Below the pieces are notes generated by a model. The model had not been told where the DNA came from. It made no database searches and saw only the letters and a program-made list of their open reading frames with translations. Below are positions 44,718-52,815 of a stretch of 64,000 nt of DNA, one piece after another (positions within the stretch are counted from its first letter, which is position 1; every line of letters starts with the position of its first letter). The stretch spans positions 1 through 64,000 of the forward strand of contig JBBRAB010000018.1 of the NCBI GenBank assembly GCA_038207155.1, written 5' to 3'. The position numbers and the translations under genes are program-made. The DNA comes from FEN-1139 sp038207155 (GTDB taxonomy: Bacteria > Myxococcota_A > Polyangia > Polyangiales > Polyangiaceae).

Positions 44718-46700
44718 ATGAAGTTCTTCTGCCCCAGCTGCAAGGCGAAATATCAAATCGCCGACGAGAAGGTCGCTGGCCGATCGGTCAAGATGAAATG
44801 CCGCCAATGCGGCTACCTCATCGAGATCAATCAGTCGGTGATCGATTCGGCTGCGGGCGCGTCCACGGTTCCACCGGGAGTTGAGTCGCGGCAACCCGCG
44901 GCCACCCTCGAGCCCCCGTCGGTGATGCCGCCGACCGCCGCGCCATCGGCACCAGTGCAGCCGAGGGCAGGAGGGCCGCTTCAGTCCGCGCCCGCTCGGC
45001 CCCGCAAGCCGACGCCCGCGGTTTCCGCTGCGCCGCAGCCCAGTCCTGCCGCTCCGGTGGCTGCTCGTCCAGTGCGACCCACACCCACTCACGCGCTGAT
45101 TCCTGCTGCCGGGCACGCGGCTGTTCAGACCGCTCCTCCGGCAGCGCGTCCGATCCGTCCGACGCCCGAGCCTCGGATGCGCAAGCCGACGCCTCAGCCT
45201 CAATTGCCCTCGCGCACGAGCTCACTTCCCGCAGAGCCGCAGCCTGCAGCTCGACCTGCCGCGGCGCGCCCCGCCTCGGCACCCGTGGCCGCGCGACCTG
45301 CCGCGGCGCGCCCCGCCTCGGCACCCGTGGCCGCGCGGCCTGCACCAGCGGCGCGCTCAGCACCCGGCGCCGCTCGTCCTGCCTCAGCACCCGGCGCCGC
45401 TCGTCCTGCACCAGCACCCGGCGCCGCTCGTCCCGCCTCAGCACCCGGCGCTGCTCGCGCTGGGATCGCGCCAAAGTCGGCTCCTTCGGCCGCAAAGGCT
45501 CGCCATCGCGGGGGACTGGTTGGCGCGTTCACGTCAAGTGTCGAGACGGCCACTCCCGCCCAGGATGTGACGGGCGACGAGTGGTACGTCGGGATCGCTG
45601 AGATTCCGACGGGTCCCATGACGCTCGCGGAGCTCCGCACGCGAGCGCTGCGACGCGAGGTCACTGCCGTGTCGCTGGTCTGGCGGGACGGTTTTGAGGA
45701 TTGGAAGCCGCTCTCCAGCTATCCCGAGCTCGTCGCGATCCTCGAAGAGTGTCTGTCGAGTCCCGAAGCCTCATCGCCGGATCTGTTCCCGCCGCCGACT
45801 CCCGCACCTGCGCCGGTTCGCACTACTGCGTCCGCTACTGCGACGCCTGAACCCACCGGCGCCCCGCTCGGTCCAATTTCGGTCTCCGTCGCAGTCGAAA
45901 ATCCCGTCTTCGCTGAGCGCCGGGCGCCAGTCTATTCTCAGGCTCCCGCCGAGCTAACCGCGGCTGAGCTTGAGGCGATGGGCGTCAGTCAGCGCAGCGG
46001 TCCCTCGATGGGGGTGCTGCTTCTGGCGCTCTTCGCCGCCGTCATCCTCGGGGCGGCAGGCGCGCTCGTGTTGCCGGGCCTCTTGGTCAACAAGCCCGCG
46101 GTGCCCGTGGCCGCAAACGCGCCCAAGGCCTCGGTGGGGACTCGCTCGGGTGATACTCCGCCCGCCGGCAATGCCGCGGTGGGGCAGCCTGAAACGCTCA
46201 AGGAAGCTCCCATTGTCGCGGTGACGGGACGAACGAATCCGTCCGGCGGTCCCCTCGCGAAGACAGCGGACAGCTCAGCCGCCGATGCTCAGAAGGCCGC
46301 CGAGACGAGCGCTGGACTCAAGGGACTGGCTGGACTCAAGGGCGTATCGGGTCCGCAAGGTGGGCCGTCTGGCGCCGTGCAGGCGCCAACGTCCGGTGAA
46401 CCGCTCGACGCAGCTGCGGTTCAACGCACGGTCGCTCGCTACACGCCCGCCGTGCGGCGCCGTTGTTGGCAGCCCGCGCTCGACACCCGCGCGCAGGACG
46501 CTCCGACCTCGGCCCGCGTCATGATCTCGATCCAGGTGGCCTCGAACGGGAAGGTGTCAACGGTCTCGAGCACCGGTGATCCACGCGGCTACCGCGGCCT
46601 GGCTCGCTGTATTGAGAGCAGCGTCCGCGGCTGGGAATTCCCGCCGTCTTCGGGACAAACGCCGCAGTTTAACGTGCCTTTTGTCTTTGCGGCGCAGTGA
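44718..46700 (+). CDS. AgmX/GltJ-like zinc-ribbon/GYF/TonB-type membrane protein
   Basis: 660 residues. N-terminal MJ0042-type zinc ribbon (MKFFCPSCKAKYQIADEKV...CRQCGYLI), a very long Ala/Pro/Arg-rich linker with tandem repeats, a GYF_2 domain (about 293-350: EWYVGIAEIPTGPMTLAEL...FEDWKPLSS), a membrane helix (LLLALFAAVILGAAGALVLPG), and a periplasmic C-terminal domain with two Cys (VRRRCWQP and ARCIES), as in the AgmX/PglI C-terminal family. Myxococcus AgmX/GltJ, which bridges the gliding motor to MglA through its zinc ribbon and GYF domains, has the same domain order and length. That match by architecture is good; function in this species is inferred. Confidence 0.75.
   Translation: MKFFCPSCKAKYQIADEKVAGRSVKMKCRQCGYLIEINQSVIDSAAGASTVPPGVESRQPAATLEPPSVMPPTAAPSAPVQPRAGGPLQSAPARPRKPTPAVSAAPQPSPAAPVAARPVRPTPTHALIPAAGHAAVQTAPPAARPIRPTPEPRMRKPTPQPQLPSRTSSLPAEPQPAARPAAARPASAPVAARPAAARPASAPVAARPAPAARSAPGAARPASAPGAARPAPAPGAARPASAPGAARAGIAPKSAPSAAKARHRGGLVGAFTSSVETATPAQDVTGDEWYVGIAEIPTGPMTLAELRTRALRREVTAVSLVWRDGFEDWKPLSSYPELVAILEECLSSPEASSPDLFPPPTPAPAPVRTTASATATPEPTGAPLGPISVSVAVENPVFAERRAPVYSQAPAELTAAELEAMGVSQRSGPSMGVLLLALFAAVILGAAGALVLPGLLVNKPAVPVAANAPKASVGTRSGDTPPAGNAAVGQPETLKEAPIVAVTGRTNPSGGPLAKTADSSAADAQKAAETSAGLKGLAGLKGVSGPQGGPSGAVQAPTSGEPLDAAAVQRTVARYTPAVRRRCWQPALDTRAQDAPTSARVMISIQVASNGKVSTVSSTGDPRGYRGLARCIESSVRGWEFPPSSGQTPQFNVPFVFAAQ
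45255..45464 (+). repeat. Tandem coding repeats in the AgmX/GltJ-like linker
   Basis: Two 42-bp units (45255-45296, 45297-45338; AAARPASAPVAARP) then four 27-bp units (starting 45357, 45384, 45411, 45438; nine codons of Ala/Pro/Arg/Ser/Gly). Confidence 0.85.
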
Positions 46701-46757
46701 CGCGCGTTGGCGGTCGTGGCAGCGCGCGCTGGTACAAACGCCGAGCTACAAAAGGCG

Positions 46758-46787
46758 CACGCCACGTCACCGTGAGGCAACGTGGCG
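46758..46787 (-). terminator. Terminator of the RNase P RNA gene
   Basis: ACGCCACGT / ACGTGGCGT 9-base stem directly after the 3' end of rnpB; on the minus strand it is followed by GCGCCTTTTGT. Confidence 0.75.
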
Positions 46788-46788
46788 T

Positions 46789-47180
46789 GGTCGAGGTGGC
46801 TCGTAAGCCGGGTTCTGTCCAGTTCCGTGATCCTCGCGGAACCTAGCGATCATTCCTCTGGTGCAACCGTTACCGGTTGCCTCTAGCAGCCTACCCGGGG
46901 GCTTGGGCGGGCAGCCCTCAAACGCCCCTCTACATGGCCTTGCTCCGAACGGGGTTTTCCATGCCGCTCTCGTTACCGAGCGCGCGGTGGGCTCTTACCC
47001 CACCGTTTCACCCTTACCGATCAGCTTGCGCGGACCGGCGGTTTGTTTTCTGTGGCACTTTCCTCGAGCTCTCACTCACCGGGCGTTACCCGGCGTTCTG
47101 CCCTACGGAGCCCGGACTTTCCTCCCCCCAGTTCCTCCAACGGAAGGACTGAGAGACGATCACCTGAGCCGCCTCGACTC
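46789..47180 (-). ncRNA. rnpB: RNase P RNA, bacterial type A
   Basis: The catalytic RNA that removes 5' leaders from pre-tRNA. On the minus strand the universally conserved core blocks are present in order: GAGGAAAGTCCGGGCTCC near the 5' end, AGGGCAGAACGCCGGGTAA, ACAGAAAACAAACCGCC, GGTAAGGGTGAAACGG, GTAAGAGCCCACCG, GGAGCAAGGCCA, CCGGGTAGGCTGCT and, at the 3' end, GACAGAACCCGGCTTA. Helix P1 is formed by 47166-47178 and 46789-46801 with one mismatch. Length about 390. The ends are set from P1 and could be off by a few bases. Confidence 0.96.
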
Positions 47181-47285
47181 AAATGGTCTAGCACGCAGGG
47201 CCCGGCTGCCCCAGGTCGACCAGGAAAAAACGCCGGATCGCTTGGGGTGGTTCCACGCCGCCCAAACCATGGGCTTTCGGCTCGT

Positions 47286-47320
47286 ACAAAACGACAGCGC
47301 CCCGCGGATGGCGGGGCGCT
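47286..47320 (-). terminator. Intrinsic terminator of the sigma-factor gene
   Basis: Perfect 10-base stem AGCGCCCCGC / GCGGGGCGCT with a 5-base loop, followed on the minus strand by GTCGTTTTGT. It lies 19 bases past the sigma-factor stop and insulates rnpB. Confidence 0.85.
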
Positions 47321-47338
47321 AGGCGAGTGGGGCGATGC

Positions 47339-48226
47339 TCAGGCTGCGGCGACGTTGTCGAGATCCAGGCGGAGCCCGGACTCAGCGTCGAGCGCGATGA
47401 TCTTGAGCTTGAGCTTGCGCTTGGCGCGCGCCTCGAGTTGGCGAGCGCGCTCACGCGAGACGTTCAAGCGGCGACCGATCTCTGCAAGTGAGAGCTCATC
47501 CTCGGAGTCGGCCATCAAGCGGTGCTCGACGATGTAGCGCTCACGCGAGTCGAGCGTGGAGAGAGCTGAGCGCACGACGTCGCGCACTTGGTCGCCATCT
47601 TGGTTGGCCGAGTAGCTATCCTCTTGACCTTGGTCTGGAGAGACGAGCGTGTCGACGAGAGAAGTGACGGCGTCGTCAAAGACCTTGGAGTCCAGCGAGA
47701 CATCGCGTGCCTCAAGCCGACGCATCATTCCAACGATCTGCACGCGTGAGACGTTGAACTTCTCGGCGAGCAGCTCGTCGGCGTGATCCCCTTCACCCAC
47801 GAGATTGGTGATGCGCACCTTCTCGCGGCGGAGCTTGAAGAACATCTTGGAACGCAGCGCGCCGGAGCCGACGCCGACCATGCTCCAGGAGCGAATGATG
47901 TAGTTCAGGATGTACGCACGGATCCAGTACGCCGCGTAGGTGACGAAGCGATTGCCGCGGGCCGGCTCAAACTTGGTAAGAGCATGCACGATGCCGAAGT
48001 TGCCCTCGGCGATCAGCTCCGAGAGGGGCAGCCCGTAGCGACGGTACTTGACCGCGATCGCCACGACGTAGCGCAGATGAGCGCGCACCAGCAGGTCCTT
48101 GGCCTTCTCGTCCGCATTTGCCAACCAGCGGTCGCAGAGCGCGAGCTCTTCTTCGCGACTCAGCTTCGCAAAATGCTGAACCATCGTCATGTAGCGGGAC
48201 AGGGAGGGATCAGTTTCGCTTGCCAT
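47339..48226 (-). CDS. rpoH: RpoH/sigma-32-type RNA polymerase sigma factor
   Basis: 295 residues. Sigma region 1.2 SLSRYMTMVQHFAKLSREEE, region 2 (AHLRYVVAIAVKYRRYG, LIAEGNFGIVHALTKFEP, FVTYAAYWIRAYILNYI), region 3 with the RpoH-type box RSKMFFKLRREK, and region 4 (LSLAEIGRRLNVSRERARQLEARA). Heat-shock/developmental type sigma. In Myxococcus the paralogues SigB and SigC belong here, so rpoH is the group name. There is no adjacent anti-sigma gene. The promoter with a palindrome lies at 48263-48291. Confidence 0.88.
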   Translation of the reverse strand: MASETDPSLSRYMTMVQHFAKLSREEELALCDRWLANADEKAKDLLVRAHLRYVVAIAVKYRRYGLPLSELIAEGNFGIVHALTKFEPARGNRFVTYAAYWIRAYILNYIIRSWSMVGVGSGALRSKMFFKLRREKVRITNLVGEGDHADELLAEKFNVSRVQIVGMMRRLEARDVSLDSKVFDDAVTSLVDTLVSPDQGQEDSYSANQDGDQVRDVVRSALSTLDSRERYIVEHRLMADSEDELSLAEIGRRLNVSRERARQLEARAKRKLKLKIIALDAESGLRLDLDNVAAA

Positions 48227-48262
48227 GTTGCGGTTCTCACTCTCGGGAGGTTTGGTCTGACT

Positions 48263-48291
48263 AGACTATGTCCTGGACATAGGTTCGTCAA
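48263..48291 (-). promoter_or_regulatory. Promoter of the sigma-factor gene
   Basis: TTGACG (48286-48291), a 17-base spacer and TAGTCT (48263-48268), ending 37 bases before the ATG. A perfect palindrome fills the spacer (see next entry). Confidence 0.65.
48266..48282 (-). promoter_or_regulatory. 17-bp perfect palindrome, likely operator
   Basis: CTATGTCC-T-GGACATAG, 8-1-8, overlapping three bases of the -10 and filling most of the spacer. A dimeric repressor bound here would block RNA polymerase; the binding protein is unknown. Confidence 0.6.
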
Positions 48292-48490
48292 TCCCGGTGG
48301 GACAGTTTCTTAGGGTCGGCTCGAACTAGTCTACGCCCCCGACTCAAGAAGGTTTCGCTCACCGCCTCCAGCCCCCAACTTTCGTCAAGTCCCCCCTCTC
48401 GATTTTGGCGAAGAAAGTTGGGAATAAAATAGACTTCAGGGCTGCTCCCTCGCGCTTAGCGCCAGAAAGTCAGCCCTGAAAGTGCGGTAC

Positions 48491-48814
48491 TCAGACCTGA
48501 AAGGACGAGCCGCAGCCGCAGCTGCCTGAGACGTTCGGGTTGCCGAACTTGAAGCCGGCACCGTTGGTCGTCTCGACGTAGTCCACCTCAGTGCCGTCGA
48601 GGTACTGGTGACTGAGCGGATCGACGAACAGCGGGATGCCGTGGGATTCGAAGCGCTCGTCCATCTCGCTGGGGGCTTCTTCAAAGTAGAGATCGTATTG
48701 GAAGCCTGCGCAGCCTCCGCCGATCACTCGCAAACGAAGGCCCTGACCTTGCAGGCCCTCCGAGTTGGCGATTTCTTGAACCTTTGCGGCTGCAACGGGG
48801 GTCAACTGGATCAT
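48491..48814 (-). CDS. erpA: A-type Fe-S carrier ErpA/IscA
   Basis: Transfers [4Fe-4S] or [2Fe-2S] clusters to apoproteins. 107 residues from the ATG at 48814 (SD GAGGAGT nine bases away); the frame is open to 48841 but the internal ATG fits. The three cluster ligands are present: GGGCAGFQYDL and the C-terminal GSCGCGSSF. FVDPLSHQYLDGTEVDY matches ErpA slightly better than IscA. Stand-alone, not in an isc operon. Confidence 0.9.
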   Translation of the reverse strand: MIQLTPVAAAKVQEIANSEGLQGQGLRLRVIGGGCAGFQYDLYFEEAPSEMDERFESHGIPLFVDPLSHQYLDGTEVDYVETTNGAGFKFGNPNVSGSCGCGSSFQV

Positions 48815-48928
48815 GTGGTTTCGACTCCTCAAGGGGGGCACTACCCTGGTCCACAGCGCCGTGGACTGCTCCTCGGTGCGCGGCCTGCGGGTGTGGATTC
48901 CGCGGGAGTATAGGGCGCCATTGCCGCG

Positions 48929-50134
48929 TCACAAGGCCTGGGGGAGCGGATCTTTGCTGGGGGCCTGACCCTGGCGCGCGCCGCCCGCAGCGGAATTAGC
49001 GGGGATTTGGGCCTTTGGTGGCGCGCTGGTCGTGAGCTGAGCCCAGGAATAGTAGATAATGGAGCTTGGGCGGCCGGCGCAGCTCACCCAGAGTCCGTCA
49101 CCCAGCAGGGAGAGATCGCTGCTGCCGGCGCACGCCGCCAGTTCCAGGGGAGGTGAAGGCTCGTTGAGGCGAAAGAGTCGAGGGGCCGCGCGGTCGAGCA
49201 AAAGCGCGAACCAGCTCGAGTCCAGCGCCACTAGGCGTCCGGGCCCCACGAGGGCGGGCGCCAAGGTGACCGGGTAGGTCGTCACCGACGCGGGGCGCTC
49301 GACCGAGCGACTCGTGAGGTGACCGTCGACATCGAGCACCAGGAGTTCCGAGCCTGGCATCAGCGCGAGAGCGACTGGACGCGTGCTGAGCCAAAGCAGC
49401 AGCTGGAGCCCTTCGCTGCGCGACCAGCGATAGATTTTCTGTTGCTCAAGCAGGAGCACAGCGGAGTCGGGGGGGCTCGTCGCGAGCAGCTGCGTGAAGA
49501 GGTGCCCGCGCGTCTGCGGCGTCCAGCCCTGCCAACGGTGAAAGCGCTGGAGCGTCCCTGCGGCGTCGAGCGCCAACCCGCGCGGACCCACGACCGCGCT
49601 GAGCGGAGCCGTGAGCTGCTGGGTTACGGCAGTTGACGTGGCCACGCCGCGCCACCAGCCAGACGAGCCACACTGCGCCCAGAGTCCCGAATTTAGGCTG
49701 AATAATTGGGTGGATTTCGTGCAGCTGTCAAACGGGAGTTGCCTCTCGCTAAGCGGTGCGGCAGCCGAGAGCCAGCCTCTCAGCAGACCGGAGCGCGTGA
49801 GCCAGTAAGCGCCGCCCGCCGGGTGAGCCACCGGCGCCTGCGCTGGAAGGGCGTCGTCCCCGGCGCGTCGCGACAACACGGCGCTTGGGCTGAGCTCGAA
49901 GAGCTGTCCCTCATCGGTGAGGGCGAGCGCGTGCTTGGGCGAGAGCAGCGCGAGCGGGAGCAGCAGCGTGCCCGGGATCACAAGGGCACGCGGGGCGAGC
50001 GGAGCCTGACTCGGCGCCTGGCTCGGCGCCTGGCTCGGTGCTGCGGCGGCTAGCCCCGGCGCGAATAGCAGGCCCGTGAGCGTCAGCCCGACGAAGGCCG
50101 CTCGACTCAAACAGGTGGGACCTCGGTCGCGCAT
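48929..50134 (-). CDS. Secreted beta-propeller-like protein
   Basis: 401 residues. Signal peptide (RAAFVGLTLTGLLFAPGLAAAA), then a SQAPSQAPSQAP repeat encoded by tandem 12-bp units near 50000-50040. The mature part shows repeated blade-like segments with Gly-Leu-Trp and Leu-hydrophobic strands (LALTDEGQLFEL, GLALDAAGTLQRF, ELLVLDVDGHLTSR, GDGLWVSCAG), suggesting a beta-propeller, with two or more Cys pairs. No family recognised. It follows the zinc-ribbon/Ig-like gene by 18 bases and may form an operon with it. Confidence 0.65.
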   Translation of the reverse strand: MRDRGPTCLSRAAFVGLTLTGLLFAPGLAAAAPSQAPSQAPSQAPLAPRALVIPGTLLLPLALLSPKHALALTDEGQLFELSPSAVLSRRAGDDALPAQAPVAHPAGGAYWLTRSGLLRGWLSAAAPLSERQLPFDSCTKSTQLFSLNSGLWAQCGSSGWWRGVATSTAVTQQLTAPLSAVVGPRGLALDAAGTLQRFHRWQGWTPQTRGHLFTQLLATSPPDSAVLLLEQQKIYRWSRSEGLQLLLWLSTRPVALALMPGSELLVLDVDGHLTSRSVERPASVTTYPVTLAPALVGPGRLVALDSSWFALLLDRAAPRLFRLNEPSPPLELAACAGSSDLSLLGDGLWVSCAGRPSSIIYYSWAQLTTSAPPKAQIPANSAAGGARQGQAPSKDPLPQAL

Positions 50135-50152
50135 GGCGTCTGGCCCGAGGCG

Positions 50153-51937
50153 CTAGGGCTCGCGCGCCAGGGATTCGGCGGCGACGTCCAGCGTACGACC
50201 GGCCTTGTCGAGCTCGAGGGCGCGTCCCACCCAGCGAAAGCGACTGCCGCGCGCGGCCGTGATCGGCTCGGGGAGTTGCAGGCGGACCACGCAGGAGCCC
50301 GCGGTGCAGGGGACGGAAAACAGGGCGCGAGTGACTGAACCCTCGAGTCGCGACTCCAGGAGCTCACCCGTGAACCAGAAGCGCTCGGGACTGCGCGACT
50401 GCACGGCAGCCTGCGCGAGCTCAAAGCCACTGCGCAGTCCGGCGCACAGCTCGAGCACGCGTTTGTGCCGGGGCGCGGCGTTTTCGAGGGATAGCTGCAC
50501 GATGCGTGGCGCTTGCCCGTCGAGAGACGCGCGCAGGCGTGGGCGAAGAGTTCCCGGTGGCAGGGCGACAGCAATGCTGAACTGACCGTCCGGGGCGACC
50601 GTGACTGGACGCTCGTCGAGGGTCAAGCGCGCGCCCTTCTGGGTGCGTCCCGAGACGAGCACTTGAGCCTGATCGGTGCTCCACGAGTCGTGGGGGGTCA
50701 CGAGCTCAAGCGGCGTAATCCCGATGCGTACGGCCAGCACGCCCCGCATCACCTCGCGCGGCGTGCGCGGCAGGGTGACCGCGTAGCTGATCTTTTTCTC
50801 GAGGGGCAGCACTTGGGACGCCGTCCCCGCGAGTGACGAGGTGACGTCGAGTCGAACCTCCGCCTTGCCCTCGGCATTGAGCGTCACGGGGCGTCCGTCA
50901 ATCGTGACCAGTGCCCCGGGCAGGGCCTCAACGTTGACGACAATCTCCGGCGTCGCGCGCTGCAGGCCGGAGAGCTCGCTGTGCAGACGATACTCGAGCG
51001 GAAAGCTCGCGCGCACCTCGGACGGACGCAGCTCGTCGGGGCGCTCAACTCGCAGGGAAACCTCGTTGTTTCCGAGGAGCAGCGGTTGCGCCAGCGCGAG
51101 CCGGGCGCGTCCGGATTTGACGATTGCGAGCTGCCCCGCGGAGAGCACCTTGGTGCCGTCGGGGCAGTTGCTGCAGCTGACGTCCAGCTGGTCCCGCTGA
51201 GCCTCGTCGGTGACCACTTCAACGCTGAGGGTCGGAGTCGTGCGCCAGAGGAGCACGCCGGTGCCCGCCACGAGTACCAACGCGGCCGCTGTTCCTCCGA
51301 GGATCGCTGCGAGACTGCGCCGCGCCGCCACCGTATTTGGCGGCGGCATGCGCGAGCCGGGCGGCGGCATGCGCGAGCCGGGTGGCGGCATGCGCGAGCC
51401 CGCTGCGGGCTCGGGGAGAGCCACAGCGGCCATCGATTGGGCGCGCAGCAGGCTCGCGGGCAGCTCTCCAGCGACGGGGTCGCCATCACGTGCGCTGAGC
51501 GACGGGTAGGGAGTGAGCGCGACGTTGGCGGGGGGCGGGGGCGGAGCCGTCGTGGCGAGACCCCTGGGGAGCTGAGCGCTCGGCGCGGGCGCGGCTTGGC
51601 CCGGATTGAGCGGGGCGATGCCAGGAAGGGCCACGCCCATCAGGGTCTGCTTGGGTCCTGTCCCAGGGGCGTAGGCCGGGTGCGCTGCGGGGCTTGGCGC
51701 CGCAGGCAGCGGAGAGGCCGGAGCGCCGGGCTGCGGCGCGGCGGCCTGCGGCGGGTCTGCTCCGGGAGCGAGCGGCGACGCGAAGCCGAGCAGGGTGCGG
51801 TTGGCGCTGGGCACGACCCGCACGCCAGCTGCCGAGGGCGAAAAACCAAAGGGCTGTTGTGCGAGCAAAGTGCCGCAACGAAGGCAATTGGTGCGACTGG
51901 AGTCATTCTCCGTGCCGCAGGCCGGACAGGCGGGCAT
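50153..51937 (-). CDS. Zinc-ribbon membrane protein with extracytoplasmic Ig-like region
   Basis: 594 residues. N-terminal zinc ribbon (CPACGTENDSSRTNCLRCG), then a long Pro/Ala linker with two short Thr-Leu-Met/Leu-Gly motifs (RTLLGFA and QTLMGVA) and a GSRMPPP repeat (three 21-bp units, about 51342-51404). A membrane helix (about 210-232, SLAAILGGTAAALVLVAGTGVLL) and an extracytoplasmic part with beta-sandwich-like strands (ALVTIDGRPVTLNAEGKAEV, ARLTLDERPVTVAPDGQFSI), two PEGA-like segments. Similar architecture to signalling-associated PEGA/zinc-ribbon proteins of myxobacteria. Function unknown. Confidence 0.65.
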   Translation of the reverse strand: MPACPACGTENDSSRTNCLRCGTLLAQQPFGFSPSAAGVRVVPSANRTLLGFASPLAPGADPPQAAAPQPGAPASPLPAAPSPAAHPAYAPGTGPKQTLMGVALPGIAPLNPGQAAPAPSAQLPRGLATTAPPPPPANVALTPYPSLSARDGDPVAGELPASLLRAQSMAAVALPEPAAGSRMPPPGSRMPPPGSRMPPPNTVAARRSLAAILGGTAAALVLVAGTGVLLWRTTPTLSVEVVTDEAQRDQLDVSCSNCPDGTKVLSAGQLAIVKSGRARLALAQPLLLGNNEVSLRVERPDELRPSEVRASFPLEYRLHSELSGLQRATPEIVVNVEALPGALVTIDGRPVTLNAEGKAEVRLDVTSSLAGTASQVLPLEKKISYAVTLPRTPREVMRGVLAVRIGITPLELVTPHDSWSTDQAQVLVSGRTQKGARLTLDERPVTVAPDGQFSIAVALPPGTLRPRLRASLDGQAPRIVQLSLENAAPRHKRVLELCAGLRSGFELAQAAVQSRSPERFWFTGELLESRLEGSVTRALFSVPCTAGSCVVRLQLPEPITAARGSRFRWVGRALELDKAGRTLDVAAESLAREP

Positions 51938-52044
51938 CTTGCCAGCACTATAACAGAGGGCCCCCGATTTCGCGCCAGCCAGCGGCTGCGATTGTTGGCA
52001 GTTTGGCCCAGTGGGAAGAAATCCGCTATCCGCGGGGCAGGGCC

Positions 52045-52815
52045 ATGCTTGGTAAACGCATCATTCCCTGTTTAGACGTTCGTGACGGTCGTGTCGTCAA
52101 GGGCGTGAACTTTGTCGGGATCCGCGATGCGGGCGACCCCGTGGACTGCGCTCGCCGCTACGACGCGGAAGGCGCCGATGAGATCACCTTTCTGGATATC
52201 ACTGCGTCTCACGAGAATCGCGGGACGATCCTCGACGTTGTGGCGCGGACGGCTGACGTCGTCTTCGCGCCGCTGACGGTCGGCGGTGGCGTCACCGAGG
52301 CTGAAGACGTGCGACGCCTGCTGCTGGCAGGTGCGGACAAGGTCAGCGTTAACAGTGCCGCGGTAGCGCGCCCCGAGCTGATCGACGAGGTCACGCAGGC
52401 CTGGGGCAAGCAGGTCCTTGTCCTGGCGATTGATGCCAAGCGCAGCGCCAACGGTGGCTGGGAGGTCTTCACCCATGGAGGCCGCCGCGGCACTGGCATC
52501 GACGCGATTGAATGGGCCGTGCGCGGTGCGCGGCTCGGCGCGGGAGAAATCCTGCTGACGAGCATGGATCGCGACGGGACGCGCGCCGGCTATGATCTGC
52601 CGCTGCTGCGAGCGGTCGTGGACGCGGTGCCGATCCCCGTGATCGCCTCGGGCGGCGTTGGTGAGCTCGAGCATCTGAGAGAAGGTTTGGTTGAGGGCGG
52701 CGCGGATGCGGCCCTGGCCGCATCCATCTTCCACGAGCAGAACCACACGATTGGCGAAGCCAAGGCTTACCTGCGACAACACGGCGTCTGCGTACGCGAG
52801 GAGCGACACGAATGA
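52045..52815 (+). CDS. hisF: Imidazole glycerol phosphate synthase cyclase subunit
   Basis: Cyclises PRFAR with ammonia from HisH to give IGP and AICAR. 256 residues from the ATG at 52045, with GGGGCAGG upstream; the open frame back to 51694 is a shadow. TIM-barrel with the catalytic Asp11 (IIPCLDVRDGRVVKG) and the second catalytic Asp in LVLAIDAKRS, phosphate-binding ASGGVGEL and the ITASHENRGT loop. No other his genes are nearby. Its stop overlaps the next gene (ATGA). Confidence 0.96.
   Translation: MLGKRIIPCLDVRDGRVVKGVNFVGIRDAGDPVDCARRYDAEGADEITFLDITASHENRGTILDVVARTADVVFAPLTVGGGVTEAEDVRRLLLAGADKVSVNSAAVARPELIDEVTQAWGKQVLVLAIDAKRSANGGWEVFTHGGRRGTGIDAIEWAVRGARLGAGEILLTSMDRDGTRAGYDLPLLRAVVDAVPIPVIASGGVGELEHLREGLVEGGADAALAASIFHEQNHTIGEAKAYLRQHGVCVREERHE

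Noticed and set aside
51694..52044. N-terminal extension of hisF
   Set aside because: HisF begins at MLGKRIIPCLDV; the extension is antisense to the zinc-ribbon membrane protein gene.
50981..52075. 364-codon plus-strand frame
   Set aside because: Shadow of the 594-residue zinc-ribbon gene; Arg/Ala-rich third-position artefact of high GC.
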